DNA of 64,000 bases from Isochrysis galbana (taxonomy: Eukaryota > Haptophyta > Isochrysidales > Isochrysidaceae): assembly GCA_018136815.1 (NCBI GenBank), contig CM030938.1:973063-1037062 (forward strand), written 5' to 3'. Position 1 is the stretch's first letter, and every line of letters starts with the position of its first letter. Below the pieces are notes generated by a model. It ran no database searches and was not told where the DNA came from. It saw only the letters and a program-made list of their open reading frames with translations. Positions 47,757 to 57,138 of this stretch are shown here, one piece after another. The translations under genes were made by a program, and so were the position numbers.

Positions 47757-49774
47757 TCAAGAGAGCGAGAGCTCGTTCACCAACGGGTCAAGTGTCTCGG
47801 ACGGCTTCGGAATGCCAGCGACGGGACAGCACTCGACGCCAATGGTCGGCCGAGTGATCTCCTCTACCTGCGCTTGGGCGAGCAAAGGATTCTCGACCCA
47901 CGTCTTGTAGAAAGAGAATGGGCACTCGGCGACGCCCTTGTCGCCATCGCCCGAGGCGTAGACGCCCGTGTAGCCGCGATGCAGCAGTTTGAAGAGATGG
48001 TTTTGCGACTGATCCGTCTGCGGAGGCCGGCAGTGGACGCGAGAGTCAGTTGGAGATGAGGCTCTTGGAATGAGGTCAGTTGCCTTGGGAAGGGCGCGCA
48101 AGCAACTGCGCGGGCCGAACCGCGCATTGGAGACGCTCAAGGTGGCCACGTGCCGTCCCACCTTGCGGGCGTCTCTGATGCCGGAGACAGAGAGCTGAGC
48201 GTACTGGATGCCATCCGTCTCAGTGCCGCACTCGCCAAGGGAACGCCCGTCATTGCCAACAATCGCGGAGTGGCCAAAATACGTGTACACTCCTGCGTAA
48301 GGTCGCAAATCGAGAGGGGGGGTGCGTATCATAGCCAGAGCGAGGCGGTCGCTCCGGACGGAACGGCGCGATTCCACCACAACAAGAACAGATGCCCGCC
48401 GGCGAGGCGGGGCGAGAGCGGGTGCGCACCGTCATTCCCAGAGGCATTTGAGACGGCCACGTATACATTGTTCATCCATGCCATGCACTTGGCCACGAGC
48501 ACCTGGCCACATAGGCGATGGCGTCATCGAGACACACCCGGCCTCCGCTGCTCGACATTAAACCCCACTGTCCCATGTGCGGCGCGGACCTGCTGGTCAC
48601 GAGCGGGGTACATGTAGCCCTGGCAGCGCACAACGAGCTCCGCGCCCTTCATGGCGCAGTCGCGCCAGATTTCCGGGTAGTTGCCGTCATCGCAAATGAT
48701 GAGCGACATCTTGATGCCCTTCGGGCCCACGCTGACGTGCGTGCAGTCTCCAGGGTACCAGCCTTCAATCGGACACCAGGGGAGAATCTTGCGATACTTT
48801 TGCACAATCTCGCCCTTGTCGTTGATCAGCACGAGCGTGTTGTAAGGATGCTTCTTCGGGTGCTCCTCATGCCGCTCGCCAGTGAGCGAGAAGACGCCCC
48901 ACACCTTGTTCTCGATGCATGCCTTGGAGAACAGCTCCGTCTCGGGGCCCGGGACAGTCGTCGCCGTCTCCATCATCTCGGCCTTGTCATACATGATGCC
49001 CATCGTCGAGTACTCCGGGAAGACGATAAGATCCATCCCCGGAAGGCCCTGTGGCGCGTATGCACGGCGGGTCTTGGGCGCGGCGCGCTCTCTGCGTGTG
49101 TTGTACCAGGTGGCCGCACACGCGGCTGTGCAGGCAAGTCATACATGTCCGTGCTTGTGGCAACTCACACACACGCACGCACAGCGAACGGGCACGTTGC
49201 ACGACTTTGGAAGCTTCCCTCTACCATTCGTCGCGCCCATCCCTCTTCCCCTCCCCTGACTCTCCCTCGCCCCTTCCCATCTGCTGTGCTTGCCCTTGCC
49301 TTCCCTGCCCTCACTCCTCTCCCTCACCTTCCTCTCTACCTCCTCTCCCTTACTCACGCGCTGCCCCCCGCCCCCTTCTACCCACCCACCCCACCCCACC
49401 CACCCAGCCCCTTCTCCCCGCACCCCTCCCCCTCCCCCGCATGGCTCCCCCCCCCCCTCTCCAACAGAGCCCTAGCCTGCACACCCGTACCTACCAGCTG
49501 GCCCCTGACACCCGCGTCTCCAAGGCGCCGTCCCAAGCCCACCCCCCACCCCCCACCCTCTTCGATATCCCCCCCCCCCCTTCCCCCCAATTCTCTCCCT
49601 CCTTCTCCCCCCCCCCCGCTTTCCTCTCGCCTTCTTCGTGCCGGCGATGCACTTGCAGATCTTGCGCGCGTTGGCCAGCACGTCGTCGCGCGTGTGCAAA
49701 CGCGGCATCTTGTACTGGTACACGCAAACGCCCACCGTGTCGGGGCTCGACGAGATGTCGCCATGGCGAGACAT
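47757..49774 (-). CDS. amiE: Aliphatic amidase (AmiE-type nitrilase superfamily), bacterial-like
   Basis: 355-residue acylamide amidohydrolase, expected to hydrolyse short aliphatic amides to the acid and ammonia. Exons in coding order: 49774-49631, 49048-48590, 48502-48430, 48292-48162, 48017-47757; all joins keep phase. The catalytic residues of the family fall at E60 (FPEYST), K135 (KYRKILPW), E143 ([10 protein letters not shown]) and C167 ([10 protein letters not shown]), each one position after Pseudomonas AmiE numbering (E59, K134, E142, C166). The start [16 protein letters not shown] and the tail ([12 protein letters not shown]) also match AmiE, and length is near its 346 residues. Close likeness to bacterial enzymes suggests horizontal transfer, but four introns show it is resident in the nucleus. 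Intron 1 (49049-49630) appears to begin with GC (AAG|GCGAGA). The related formamidase AmiF is less likely. Confidence 0.93.
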
Positions 49775-49785
49775 GGAGAGTGAGT

Positions 49786-49792
<7 letters not shown>

Positions 49793-49842
<50 letters not shown>
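49793..49842. repeat. (GA)n microsatellite upstream of amidase start
   Basis: Pure GA repeat of about 48 bp beginning 19 bp upstream of the amidase ATG; the coding strand reads (TC)n. Confidence 0.95.
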
Positions 49843-49845
<3 letters not shown>

Positions 49846-50785
49846 TCGGGGTCGGCTCGAGGGCGTGATGGCACGGAAGGACCGGAGGTCGATTTAATCT
49901 TTATAAAGTACTTGGAGAGTGAAGAAAACGAGGGGGGAACGGCCCAACGGAGCGAGCCACCGCGGGGACAGGGAGAGAGTAGAGATGCAGAGCAGGGAGC
50001 GAGAGCGGAGAAAGGGAAACTTCATAGCCTTGAAAGAACAGGGAGAAGAAAGAAGAGAGGGAGGGGGTACAATAGAGGGAGGAGAGAGCGAGAGAGCAGA
50101 GGAGGAGGAGAGCAAAGAAAACGAGGAGCAAGAGAGCAACGGGGGTAGTTGAGAGAGAGATGAGAGAGAAGAGAAGATACATAGGTACAGCGAGCGACGA
50201 GCGGCGGGGGCGGGCGGGCGGGCGGGCGGGCGGGAATCGAGTCGGCGCCTCCCGTCCCCCCCCCCCCCCCCTCCCCCCCCCCCCCCCCGCGCGGTGGGGG
50301 GAGGGACGAATCCTCGCGCGAACCCTCTTCCTTCCCCGCTCGAGCAGAGGGATCTCCACCCCCCGCCCACCCCCACCCCTCTTCACTTTGTTCACCTTCT
50401 CTCTCTACGCCCCTTTCCTCTCTCGCTCGCCCCCCTTCTCTCGCTCGCTCGCTCAACACCCCCCCGCCCCCCCCCTCTCTCCTCGCTCGCTCGCTCTCCG
50501 AGATAATCCGTGCTCACCGAATTCGTAGCACCTTGCCCTTTACGTATTCACTCGAGAGAGAGCGCGGAGAAGGGGAAGGGGAGGCTGGTGGGTGTGAGTG
50601 TGAGCCAGATATGCAAGAAAATAACTGAGTACAAGTAGGTGGTAAAAGAAATGCGCGCGTTCACTCGGGGGTTTTTGCAGCGACTCAACGGAGACTCAAC
50701 TTTGACTCAACTGCGGCGACTTGTCAAGTCGCGCTGTTGAGTCGTTGTTGAGACTCGACTTTTCTTCTCCTCTAGTGGGGGGCTA
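49843..50785. other. low-complexity intergenic region
   Basis: GA-rich at 49960-50160, a (GGGC)n tract near 50210-50230, C-runs at 50257-50290, then CT-rich to 50500. Open frames here are compositional. A tgagactcaac-like motif recurs near 50680-50755. Confidence 0.7.
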
Positions 50786-50840
50786 TTGGGTCGGCGCGCG
50801 CACCCAACAACGGTCTACTCTGCGTCTCCGCGTCCCGCAG

Positions 50841-51300
50841 CGATGGCCAGCAATGAGGTGCGCTCGCCCCCTCTCGCAGCTTGCTCTGCCATGCATGGAG
50901 GCAGCTGCCGCCGACGCGAGGCAAAGACAGGCCCGAGTGGCGTCGGCGCCGCCCGCGTCTCACTAACCCTCTCGCCCAACGACGCGCAGGAGCAATCAAC
51001 CAAGAAGCAACCACGCTGGCGGTGGACGACTGAGCGAAAGCTCAGGCTCCTCCGTCGGGTGGTCTTCACTCTTCACTGGGAAGAAGGCCTTCATGACAGT
51101 GCGGGGCGCGAGGGCCGACGACTACTTTGTGTCGCAGACCGACGTGTGGACTGTGGACGAACGATGAAACAGGCATCCTGCCCATCTTGTTCCGCAACCT
51201 CGACGGAACGACCACCTTCACGCCAACGGCCGGCGAGACGCATCCAACCCACAACTCCACCATCACGGCGCTCAAGAAGTGGCTGAGCGTGCGCGCCTCA
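50841..51300 (+). CDS. Possible Myb/SANT-like gene fragment
   Basis: Tentative. MASNE at 50841-50855, a GT-AG intron (50856-50990) and then EQSTKKQPRWRWTTERKLRL read in phase and resemble the first helix of a Myb/SANT-like domain. Further downstream, in other frames, are AFMTVRGARADDYFVSQTDV and ILPILFRNLDG, which look like exon pieces, but I cannot place clean junctions. A SINE-like repeat (from 51530) interrupts the locus. It may be a decaying gene. Confidence 0.3.
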
Positions 51301-51529
51301 CCCCTCCCCGCGATGTCACTGGGTGCATTCCCCTCGCCCTCACGTGAGCACCGCACTCACACCTCACAGACTCTCACTTTTCGCCCACACGCTCGCCCGC
51401 AGGACAACAGCCATCTATACACCCAGGGCAAGAGGGCAGGGAGCAGAGCGAGCCCGTGGACGTTGACCACCCCACGGACACCACAGGGACCAAGGCCGAG
51501 GAGGAGCTTTCGGAGTACCAGTCTCTCAA

Positions 51530-52115
51530 CCTACTTTTATAAGTGGGGGTCAATGGGGGCCTCGCGCCCCCCTCTATCCATCGCGGACACCCCCGGGGTG
51601 GGCCCGTACAATCAACCCCAGCCCCTGCCCTTTGGCAGGGGCTGGGCAATCAACACTCTGGCCCAGACCCCTAGTGGGCGCGGGCCGAGACTCGCACTCC
51701 CACGCCCAGCATGGGCCTGCCCTCGAGCTGACTCCCCCCCCTCCCCTGGTCGCCAGGCAGACAGAGGCCACCGGGAGGCTCCAAGGGCCAGCGTGGCAAG
51801 CGTGGGAGAGGCAGGGGGGGGCTAGGGGCTGAGCCCCAGCCTCCACTGCCCCCTGAGCTGCCCTTGCTGGACCTCTGGGAGCTCCCAAAGGCCCTCAGAG
51901 AGCAGGCCGTGGCGCGCCGCATGGCGACGCGCCGCAGGGAGAGGGGTGGAGGAGAATGGAGAGAGGGAGAGGGAGAGGGGGGGATTTGCACCCCCCCCCG
52001 ATGGAGTGCGGTAAGAAACGGGCCCCGTTTGCGTTAGCAAACGGGCGAAGGGGGGCGGCTGGCGACAGGAGGGGGAGAAGAAGGGAGTGGCTCAAGACGT
52101 CCCTGTGGCGGGAGA
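51530..52115 (-). repeat. ~590-bp GC-rich SINE-like repeat, copy F
   Basis: Inverted near-duplicate of copy C (31195-31795), including ccacagggacgtcttgagcc at its start, the CCGTTTGC-GCAAACGG palindrome, the G-run and the terminal hairpin (51533-51544). Confidence 0.85.
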
Positions 52116-52262
52116 GTGAGTCGGCTGGTCTGCTCCTGGCAAGCCATAGAGCATGCCAAGAGGATGATGGGTGGTTCCTCCCGGAGGAGTGGAGAGAGGG
52201 GGGGGGGGCTCGTGCCCCCCCGTGGGCGCGAACTAAGTATAAGCTTAGTTCTTAGTTGGACA
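52116..52262 (+). repeat. Short GC-rich SINE-like repeat, copy G
   Basis: Abuts copy F in the opposite orientation. It has gcatgccaagaggatgatgg, a G-run with ctcgtgccccccc, and ends in AACTAAG-TATAAG-CTTAGTT (52231-52250). The first part is shared, inverted, with copy H near 62035-62115. Confidence 0.7.
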
Positions 52263-52363
52263 ATGACATAAATAATGATGACTGACGGCAAGGTGAGGCG
52301 GCTTGCCTTCATTTGGTCTCCTTTCCCTCAGGGTTTCTTCCCCTCCCTGTGGGGACTCTCACC

Positions 52364-52998
52364 CTACCATGAGCCCCCCCGCGAGCACCCCGAAGGAGAG
52401 GCCCAGGAGCCCAGGAGCACCCCGTACGCGACGAGAACGGCGTCGCCTTGGCTCGGCATGAGGGCGCGCCCCGAGAGGGCCTGGTAGACGCCCACGCCGA
52501 GCACGGCGTAGCCCGTCCCCTTGTCGCGGCGTGTGGTGCGGGCGCCGGGCGTGCCGCGCACGAGCGCGTTGAGCGGCTGCAGCAGGGCGAGGGCGAAGGC
52601 GACGATCCCGAGCGTGTGATGGGGGTGCGAGAAGTGGCGCCCTCGGGGCACCGACGCGACGGCGAGCGCGACGCCGGCGGCGGCCACCGCAAGGCCGCTT
52701 CCCTGAGAGATCGGGGGGGGGGGGGGGAGTGCGTTGTTGGGGTTTCCTCCCTTTTTGGGTGGGGAGGGCCGATGGGGGGCGCGAGGAGGGAGAAACACAC
52801 CTGCACCACGCGATGCACACGGAGCCAGCGGCCGCCGGTGAGCCGGGAGCGCCAAGCGAGCGAGAAAAAGGCGCCCGAGGGGAGGAGCACCTCATGCTCG
52901 AAAAGAAACAGGGGTACATTGACCCGTACCACAGCTTTTACGACATCGAAAAGAAGTTCAAGCTGACTTACGAGGAGTGCGGTATACATCCAATGCAC
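52364..52998 (-). CDS. Cytochrome b561-like transmembrane protein
   Basis: Two exons in phase, 52998-52801 and 52702-52364, giving about 178 residues. Hydrophobic segments carry the b561 pattern of spaced histidines: FEHEVLLPSGAFFSLAW, GRWLRVHRVVQ (exon end), then HFSHPHHTLGIVAFALALLQ followed by PLNALVRG, and YAVLGVGVYQALSG. These families pass electrons across membranes through two haems, but the usual last ligand histidine before the final helix (W-x2-H-like context) is not seen at RTTRRDKGTGYAVLG. The first exon start is uncertain, and the frame on the other strand at 52880-53031 is also open, so the 5' end is the weakest part. Short for the family; possibly partial. Confidence 0.5.
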
Positions 52999-53209
52999 TC
53001 ATTGAAGACGATCCTTTCAAGACAAGTGTGAGGAGAGGTCCTGCATGCGGCTGCGCGGCGGCCACGTCATGCGTGACGAGGAGGCCGCTGGAATTTTCAT
53101 CGAGGGGGGGCTGTCGTCGGTAAAGCTCTCGTGCAACCCTATTGGCGCGGAGAGCCAGCCAATGCTCTCACAGCTGAGGAAGCTCAAGGTGCAGGTTACT
53201 CTGCTGTGA
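52880..53209 (+). CDS. Possible exon(s) of an unrecognised plus-strand gene
   Basis: Two adjacent protein-like segments on the plus strand: GYIDPYHSFYDIEKKFKLTY at about 52910-53031 and, in a different frame, RGGHVMRDEEAAGIFIEGGL at about 53045-53209 ending in TGA. I recognise neither, and no intron joins them cleanly. The first overlaps the start of the b561-like gene on the other strand, so at most one is likely real there. Confidence 0.25.
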
Positions 53210-54592
53210 TCACGATGCAATTGAGTGTGTGGGGGGGGGGGGGGGAGGGGGGTCGGAGAGGGGGGTCGAATACTCTAGTAAATATAACATGTATATATGC
53301 GGGGGGTAATTTTCCCCCGTGTTCGGGTGGTGCACTGGGACTTTTGATGGCCCGCACCTTGCCACGCCGACAACCGCCGCGCACTAGCCTGCCCGTTAGC
53401 TAGCGCATTGCGACAGCGAAGGGGAGCCAAGGGCGCAATGGCAATGAGCGAGCAACTTCGAGCAACTTCGAGCAACTTGGCGAGCAACTTAGCGTCTCTT
53501 TTGACCCATGTTGAGCAACTTTTGCGAGCAACTTTGGGGGTCCTAGCGAGCAACTCTTGTCAGGCCCTAGAAGAGCGGTGTGAGAGAAGTTGAACTAGTG
53601 TGTGTGCATGTTTGTTCCACCGCCTTTGTACTCCGTTTAGGAGGCTTAAAAACGGTTTTAAAATGGCTCAAATGTACAAAAGAACCCATTTTTTGAGGGG
53701 GGGGGGCTAGCGCCCCGCACCCCCTGTTTTGGTCAAGATTCACACTTGCCACATGCCAGATGGCCGCCCCCCACGGAGCCGGAGCCGGCCGTTGTTATAT
53801 ATTCCCAGCCCTGGGGCTGCCCTCCGCACCATCTTCACCATTTCCACACATGAAGCTGCATGCAGCAGCATCGAAGCTGCACCCAAGCTTCGCCGTCCGA
53901 CTACCATATTCCCAGTCGGAAAAAAATTATTGGGAAGTTCTTCATGCTAGCAGGCTGGGGCCAAATGAACAATGCACAATGCAACGCTTCTTGCCTAACT
54001 AATATGTGCGAGGTATTTTGTTGCCCCACATCGTTACTTCTGCTTCTGCATACACTCGCCACCGCTCTTTCACATACGAGCGATGCATACAATTCACGTG
54101 GCACTTGTCCGCCTCTACACCTACAACTACACCTACCTATGTATGAGTAGCGATCGCATGTGCTAAGCATCGCATGTGCCGCAAGTTGTGCGTTATGCGC
54201 TCATTCGCGGCCGTCGCGCGTATGGATGAACGCATAACGATGTCATCAGGGAATGGGATGCCAAATGCACCGGGGGAATAGCGCAGGCTGGCCGCGTATT
54301 CCTGTGGCCCTAAATGACAACGGACTGAATACTCGTTCAGATCAGTCTAGCAGCTCACCGGCACAGCGAGTGGAACCCCGGAGGCACGCCTCGAGGATAC
54401 CAAGCCGACCGGCGGGAGGTGCGCAGTGGATTAAGGCAGCTCCGGATCTTCCGACACGCTCACAGTTGGTAGAAGCAACGTCTGCTAGGCGTTTTGGTCC
54501 ACTATTAGCCGGCCATGCTGGTACCGCCAGATTCCTTGGTTGGCAGGCCATAGCCCCACGGTGGCTCTTCTGCGAACCCGCCCGCGCTCCTT
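53210..54592. other. intergenic, no supported gene
   Basis: G-runs at 53231 and 53697. A short tandem (gagcaacttc/gagcaactt, about six spaced copies, 53448-53555) is present. No domain-bearing ORF. Confidence 0.5.
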
Positions 54593-55888
54593 TCAGAACC
54601 CGAGGAAGTCGCTCACGTCGCCGACCTCTCGCTTGCGCGCCTCCTCAAACGCCCATCGCTTCTCAAGCAGCGCGCGCTTGCCCGCCTTGGTCCAGTGTGC
54701 GTGCTCGATCGGCTTGCCACAAGCCTGGCATTTCTTATCGAATGGGGGCGACGTCATGTGTGGGTCGAGGCAGCCAAAGTGGTACCAGTGGCCGCACAGC
54801 GTGCGCATCGGGTCGTGCGGCTGATACGTGCCATCGGTGAGGGTGCCGGTGACATCCCCACCGACGGCCCGGTCTTCTTGCCCGTCTGCGGGCGCCGGGA
54901 TCACGAGCCGCTCGCATAGTTGGCACGGCTCTCGCGAAATGCGTACGACCCACTGCTCGACCACCATCCGGATAGCGGGGAGCAGCGAGTAGCGCGGCTC
55001 GCGGCCCTGCGCGACGTGCTGCATGCGCTTAGCCTGGGCCACCTCGGTGTCGTGCTTGTTCTCGATGTGGACGAGCCGCCGCCGCTCCTTGCGCTGATCG
55101 TAGTTGTCGCGCACGTTTGCAAACTGGTGTAAAAATTCGGTGTCGCTCTTCAATTCATGGATGCCGCGGCTGGACAGATCGACCGACACGTCGTCCTTCG
55201 CCATCCTGGTCTTGAGTTTGGTCAGTTCCTTGGCGCGCTCACCGTAGTGCGCGCCTGACTGCCGTGCCTCCTCGCCCCCCACCTCTGCGGGCCGACCCGT
55301 TGGCTCCGGCTCGAATCCGTCGGCAAGCCGTCGCGCTAGCTCAGTCAGCTTCGCAACGAAGTAGCTCGCCACCACGTTGGGGAAGGTGGTGCGCTTGAGC
55401 TCAGGCACGACCGGCTGAGCGGGGTAAGCCTCAGGTACCACAAATGCGATGTCCACCGTGTGCCCCGCCCTGCCAGCCCTGAGCGTCACCCTCCCCGCCT
55501 TCTCTGAGAGCTTGAGCTCCCCCACTTCTTCCGCCTCAAGCAACTGCCTCGCCTGCCTGATCTCTTCCCATGCAGTGAGCAGGCGGTTGGCGTCGAGCAG
55601 CCGCTGGAGCGCCGTCACCGCCTCGACCAGCTGCGTGCCGCCCGCGTGAGCGGCGGCCTCTTTCTCGAGCGCGAGCGTCAGCTTCTCGAGAAGAGGAGGA
55701 GGTAGAGAGGCAGAAGAAAGCTCTGGGACGAGCGGGCGGCGCGGGTAGCCCTCGAGTGCGCGCAGAGTGAGGGTGAGCTGCTTGTACGCGCTACTACCGA
55801 GTCGCACCTTCACCACACCGCTCGTGAGGCTCAGCACGCGATCCGAGGGGAGAGAGGCCGACAGAGCCGACAGCTCCGCCTCGTCCAT
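54593..55888 (-). CDS. Tandem RWD-like and RING-type zinc-finger protein
   Basis: 431-residue intronless protein. Residues ~1-85 and ~110-205 form two RWD-like modules, each with the ...YP-x2-P-x-VPEL strand/turn (GYPRRPLVPEL and AYPAQPVVPEL) followed by long helices. A charged linker follows (~215-310). The C-terminal zinc-binding module is CQLCERL ... CGHWYHFGCLDPHM ... KKCQACGKPIEH, a RING-like order C-x2-C, C-x-H-x2-H-x2-C, C-x2-C. RWD plus RING suggests an E3 ubiquitin ligase; FANCL has a comparable double-RWD/RING plan, but I cannot claim orthology. Start set at 55888 because upstream codons are GA-repeat sequence. Confidence 0.75.
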   Translation of the reverse strand: MDEAELSALSASLPSDRVLSLTSGVVKVRLGSSAYKQLTLTLRALEGYPRRPLVPELSSASLPPPLLEKLTLALEKEAAAHAGGTQLVEAVTALQRLLDANRLLTAWEEIRQARQLLEAEEVGELKLSEKAGRVTLRAGRAGHTVDIAFVVPEAYPAQPVVPELKRTTFPNVVASYFVAKLTELARRLADGFEPEPTGRPAEVGGEEARQSGAHYGERAKELTKLKTRMAKDDVSVDLSSRGIHELKSDTEFLHQFANVRDNYDQRKERRRLVHIENKHDTEVAQAKRMQHVAQGREPRYSLLPAIRMVVEQWVVRISREPCQLCERLVIPAPADGQEDRAVGGDVTGTLTDGTYQPHDPMRTLCGHWYHFGCLDPHMTSPPFDKKCQACGKPIEHAHWTKAGKRALLEKRWAFEEARKREVGDVSDFLGF

Positions 55889-55894
55889 CGCCCG

Positions 55895-55985
55895 TCTCTC
55901 TCTCTCTTTCTCCCTCTCTCTCTCTCTCTCTCTCTCCTCCCTCCCCCCCCGCCCCCTCTCTATTGCTATCTCTCTCCTTTTCTCT
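55895..55985. repeat. (CT)n microsatellite between divergent genes
   Basis: CTCTCT tract directly upstream of the RWD/RING gene (coding strand GA). The 302-bp gap to the plus-strand gene at 56191 probably holds a bidirectional promoter. Confidence 0.9.
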
Positions 55986-56190
55986 CTTTCCCGCGATTGC
56001 TGACGACCCACACACACTCAAAAAAGAACAAGCAAACAAGCAGGAACAGGCAAGGAAGGACCGACCGACCTAAGAGTAGGAGTACTTTAAAGTACCGACC
56101 CCACTTTTACCTGGGAAACTCTACGTCTCCTTCCTTCTCTCCTTCGTTCCCCCTCGCTCTCTGGGGGTGGGTTTCTGGCGTGGCGGTCGG

Positions 56191-57138
56191 ATGGTGGCGG
56201 CGGCGGAGAGTGCGCTCTCGTGGGCTCTCGCGCTGGTGTGTGCGGGGCAGCTGGCCCACGCGGGCGGGCTTGTGCGTGCAGAGGCGCGCGACGGCGCCGT
56301 GCCTCTCATCATTGAGGCAATCGGCGCGTGCAGCTGCCCAGCGAGCCTGCTCACGCCACTCGCGCTGCTCCCCTCGGGAGCCCTGCTCTCTGCGGGCGCT
56401 GCAGCCGCGCTCGCGCTCGAGGAGGAGACGCAGCGGAGCTCGCGCCTGGCCACCAGCCTCTCGCTGTATGCCGCGCTCTCGCTCATCGCCAGGACCGCAG
56501 CGCAGAGCGCTGTCTGGCCAGAGGTGTGCTCGCGCAGCCCACCCTCGTTCGCACTGCATGCCACCAGCTGAGGCAACCCCTTGTTCCTACCTGTCGGGCC
56601 CGCACAGACACGCTGGATCAACGCGCCGACGCTCGCCCTCTCCGCGGCCTACGTGCGTCCGCGGAAACTTCATCTTGGATCCGCGTGCGGCCAAGGGGTT
56701 CAGTGGTACATCCTCCCTTCGCTTGGGACGGTGCTCCTCGGAGCATTGTGCTCCGTACTGCCGGCTGGCTGGCTCGCACGTGGCTGTTTCGAGTGCGTGG
56801 GTGCCGCTCCCCGATTTCCTGCCGCTGCCATCCGAGAGGCAGGAGCGTCGACCCTGCTCCTCGGCCTCTCGTCCATGCAGCTCTCGAGGCATCAAGGAGA
56901 GGCAAGTCCTTCGCACGGTCGGAGCCAGCAATCGCTCGCTCTCGCGACAGCAGTGAGCGGATTGTCGCGCGCTTGGCAGCTATTGGGAGCGAGCGGTCAG
57001 GGAATGAGGCCTCTCGCTCGAATACTCGTTGTCTCGGGGCATGCCGCAACGGGCGGCTCGTCGCTGCTCTGGCTTGGTCGTCGCCTACGTCCGTGGCGGC
57101 GACGCGCTCAGCCAAAGCAAGCACAAAAGCCAAAGTAG
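56191..57138 (+). CDS. Hydrophobic membrane protein, unknown function
   Basis: Two exons in phase, 56191-56523 and 56608-57138, giving 287 residues. Hydrophobic stretches include WALALVCAGQLAHAGGLV, LLTPLALLPSGALLSAGAAA, TSLSLYAALSLIA, QWYILPSLGTVLLGALCSVL and ARILVVSGHAATGGSSLLWL, with a basic C terminus (RRLRPWRRRAQPKQAQKPK). No family recognised. It faces the RWD/RING gene head to head. The N-terminal exon is more convincing than the second. Confidence 0.45.

Noticed and set aside
48518-49783. 421-residue plus-strand frame opposite the amidase
   Set aside because: Antisense of confirmed exons plus a Pro-rich intron; no domain.
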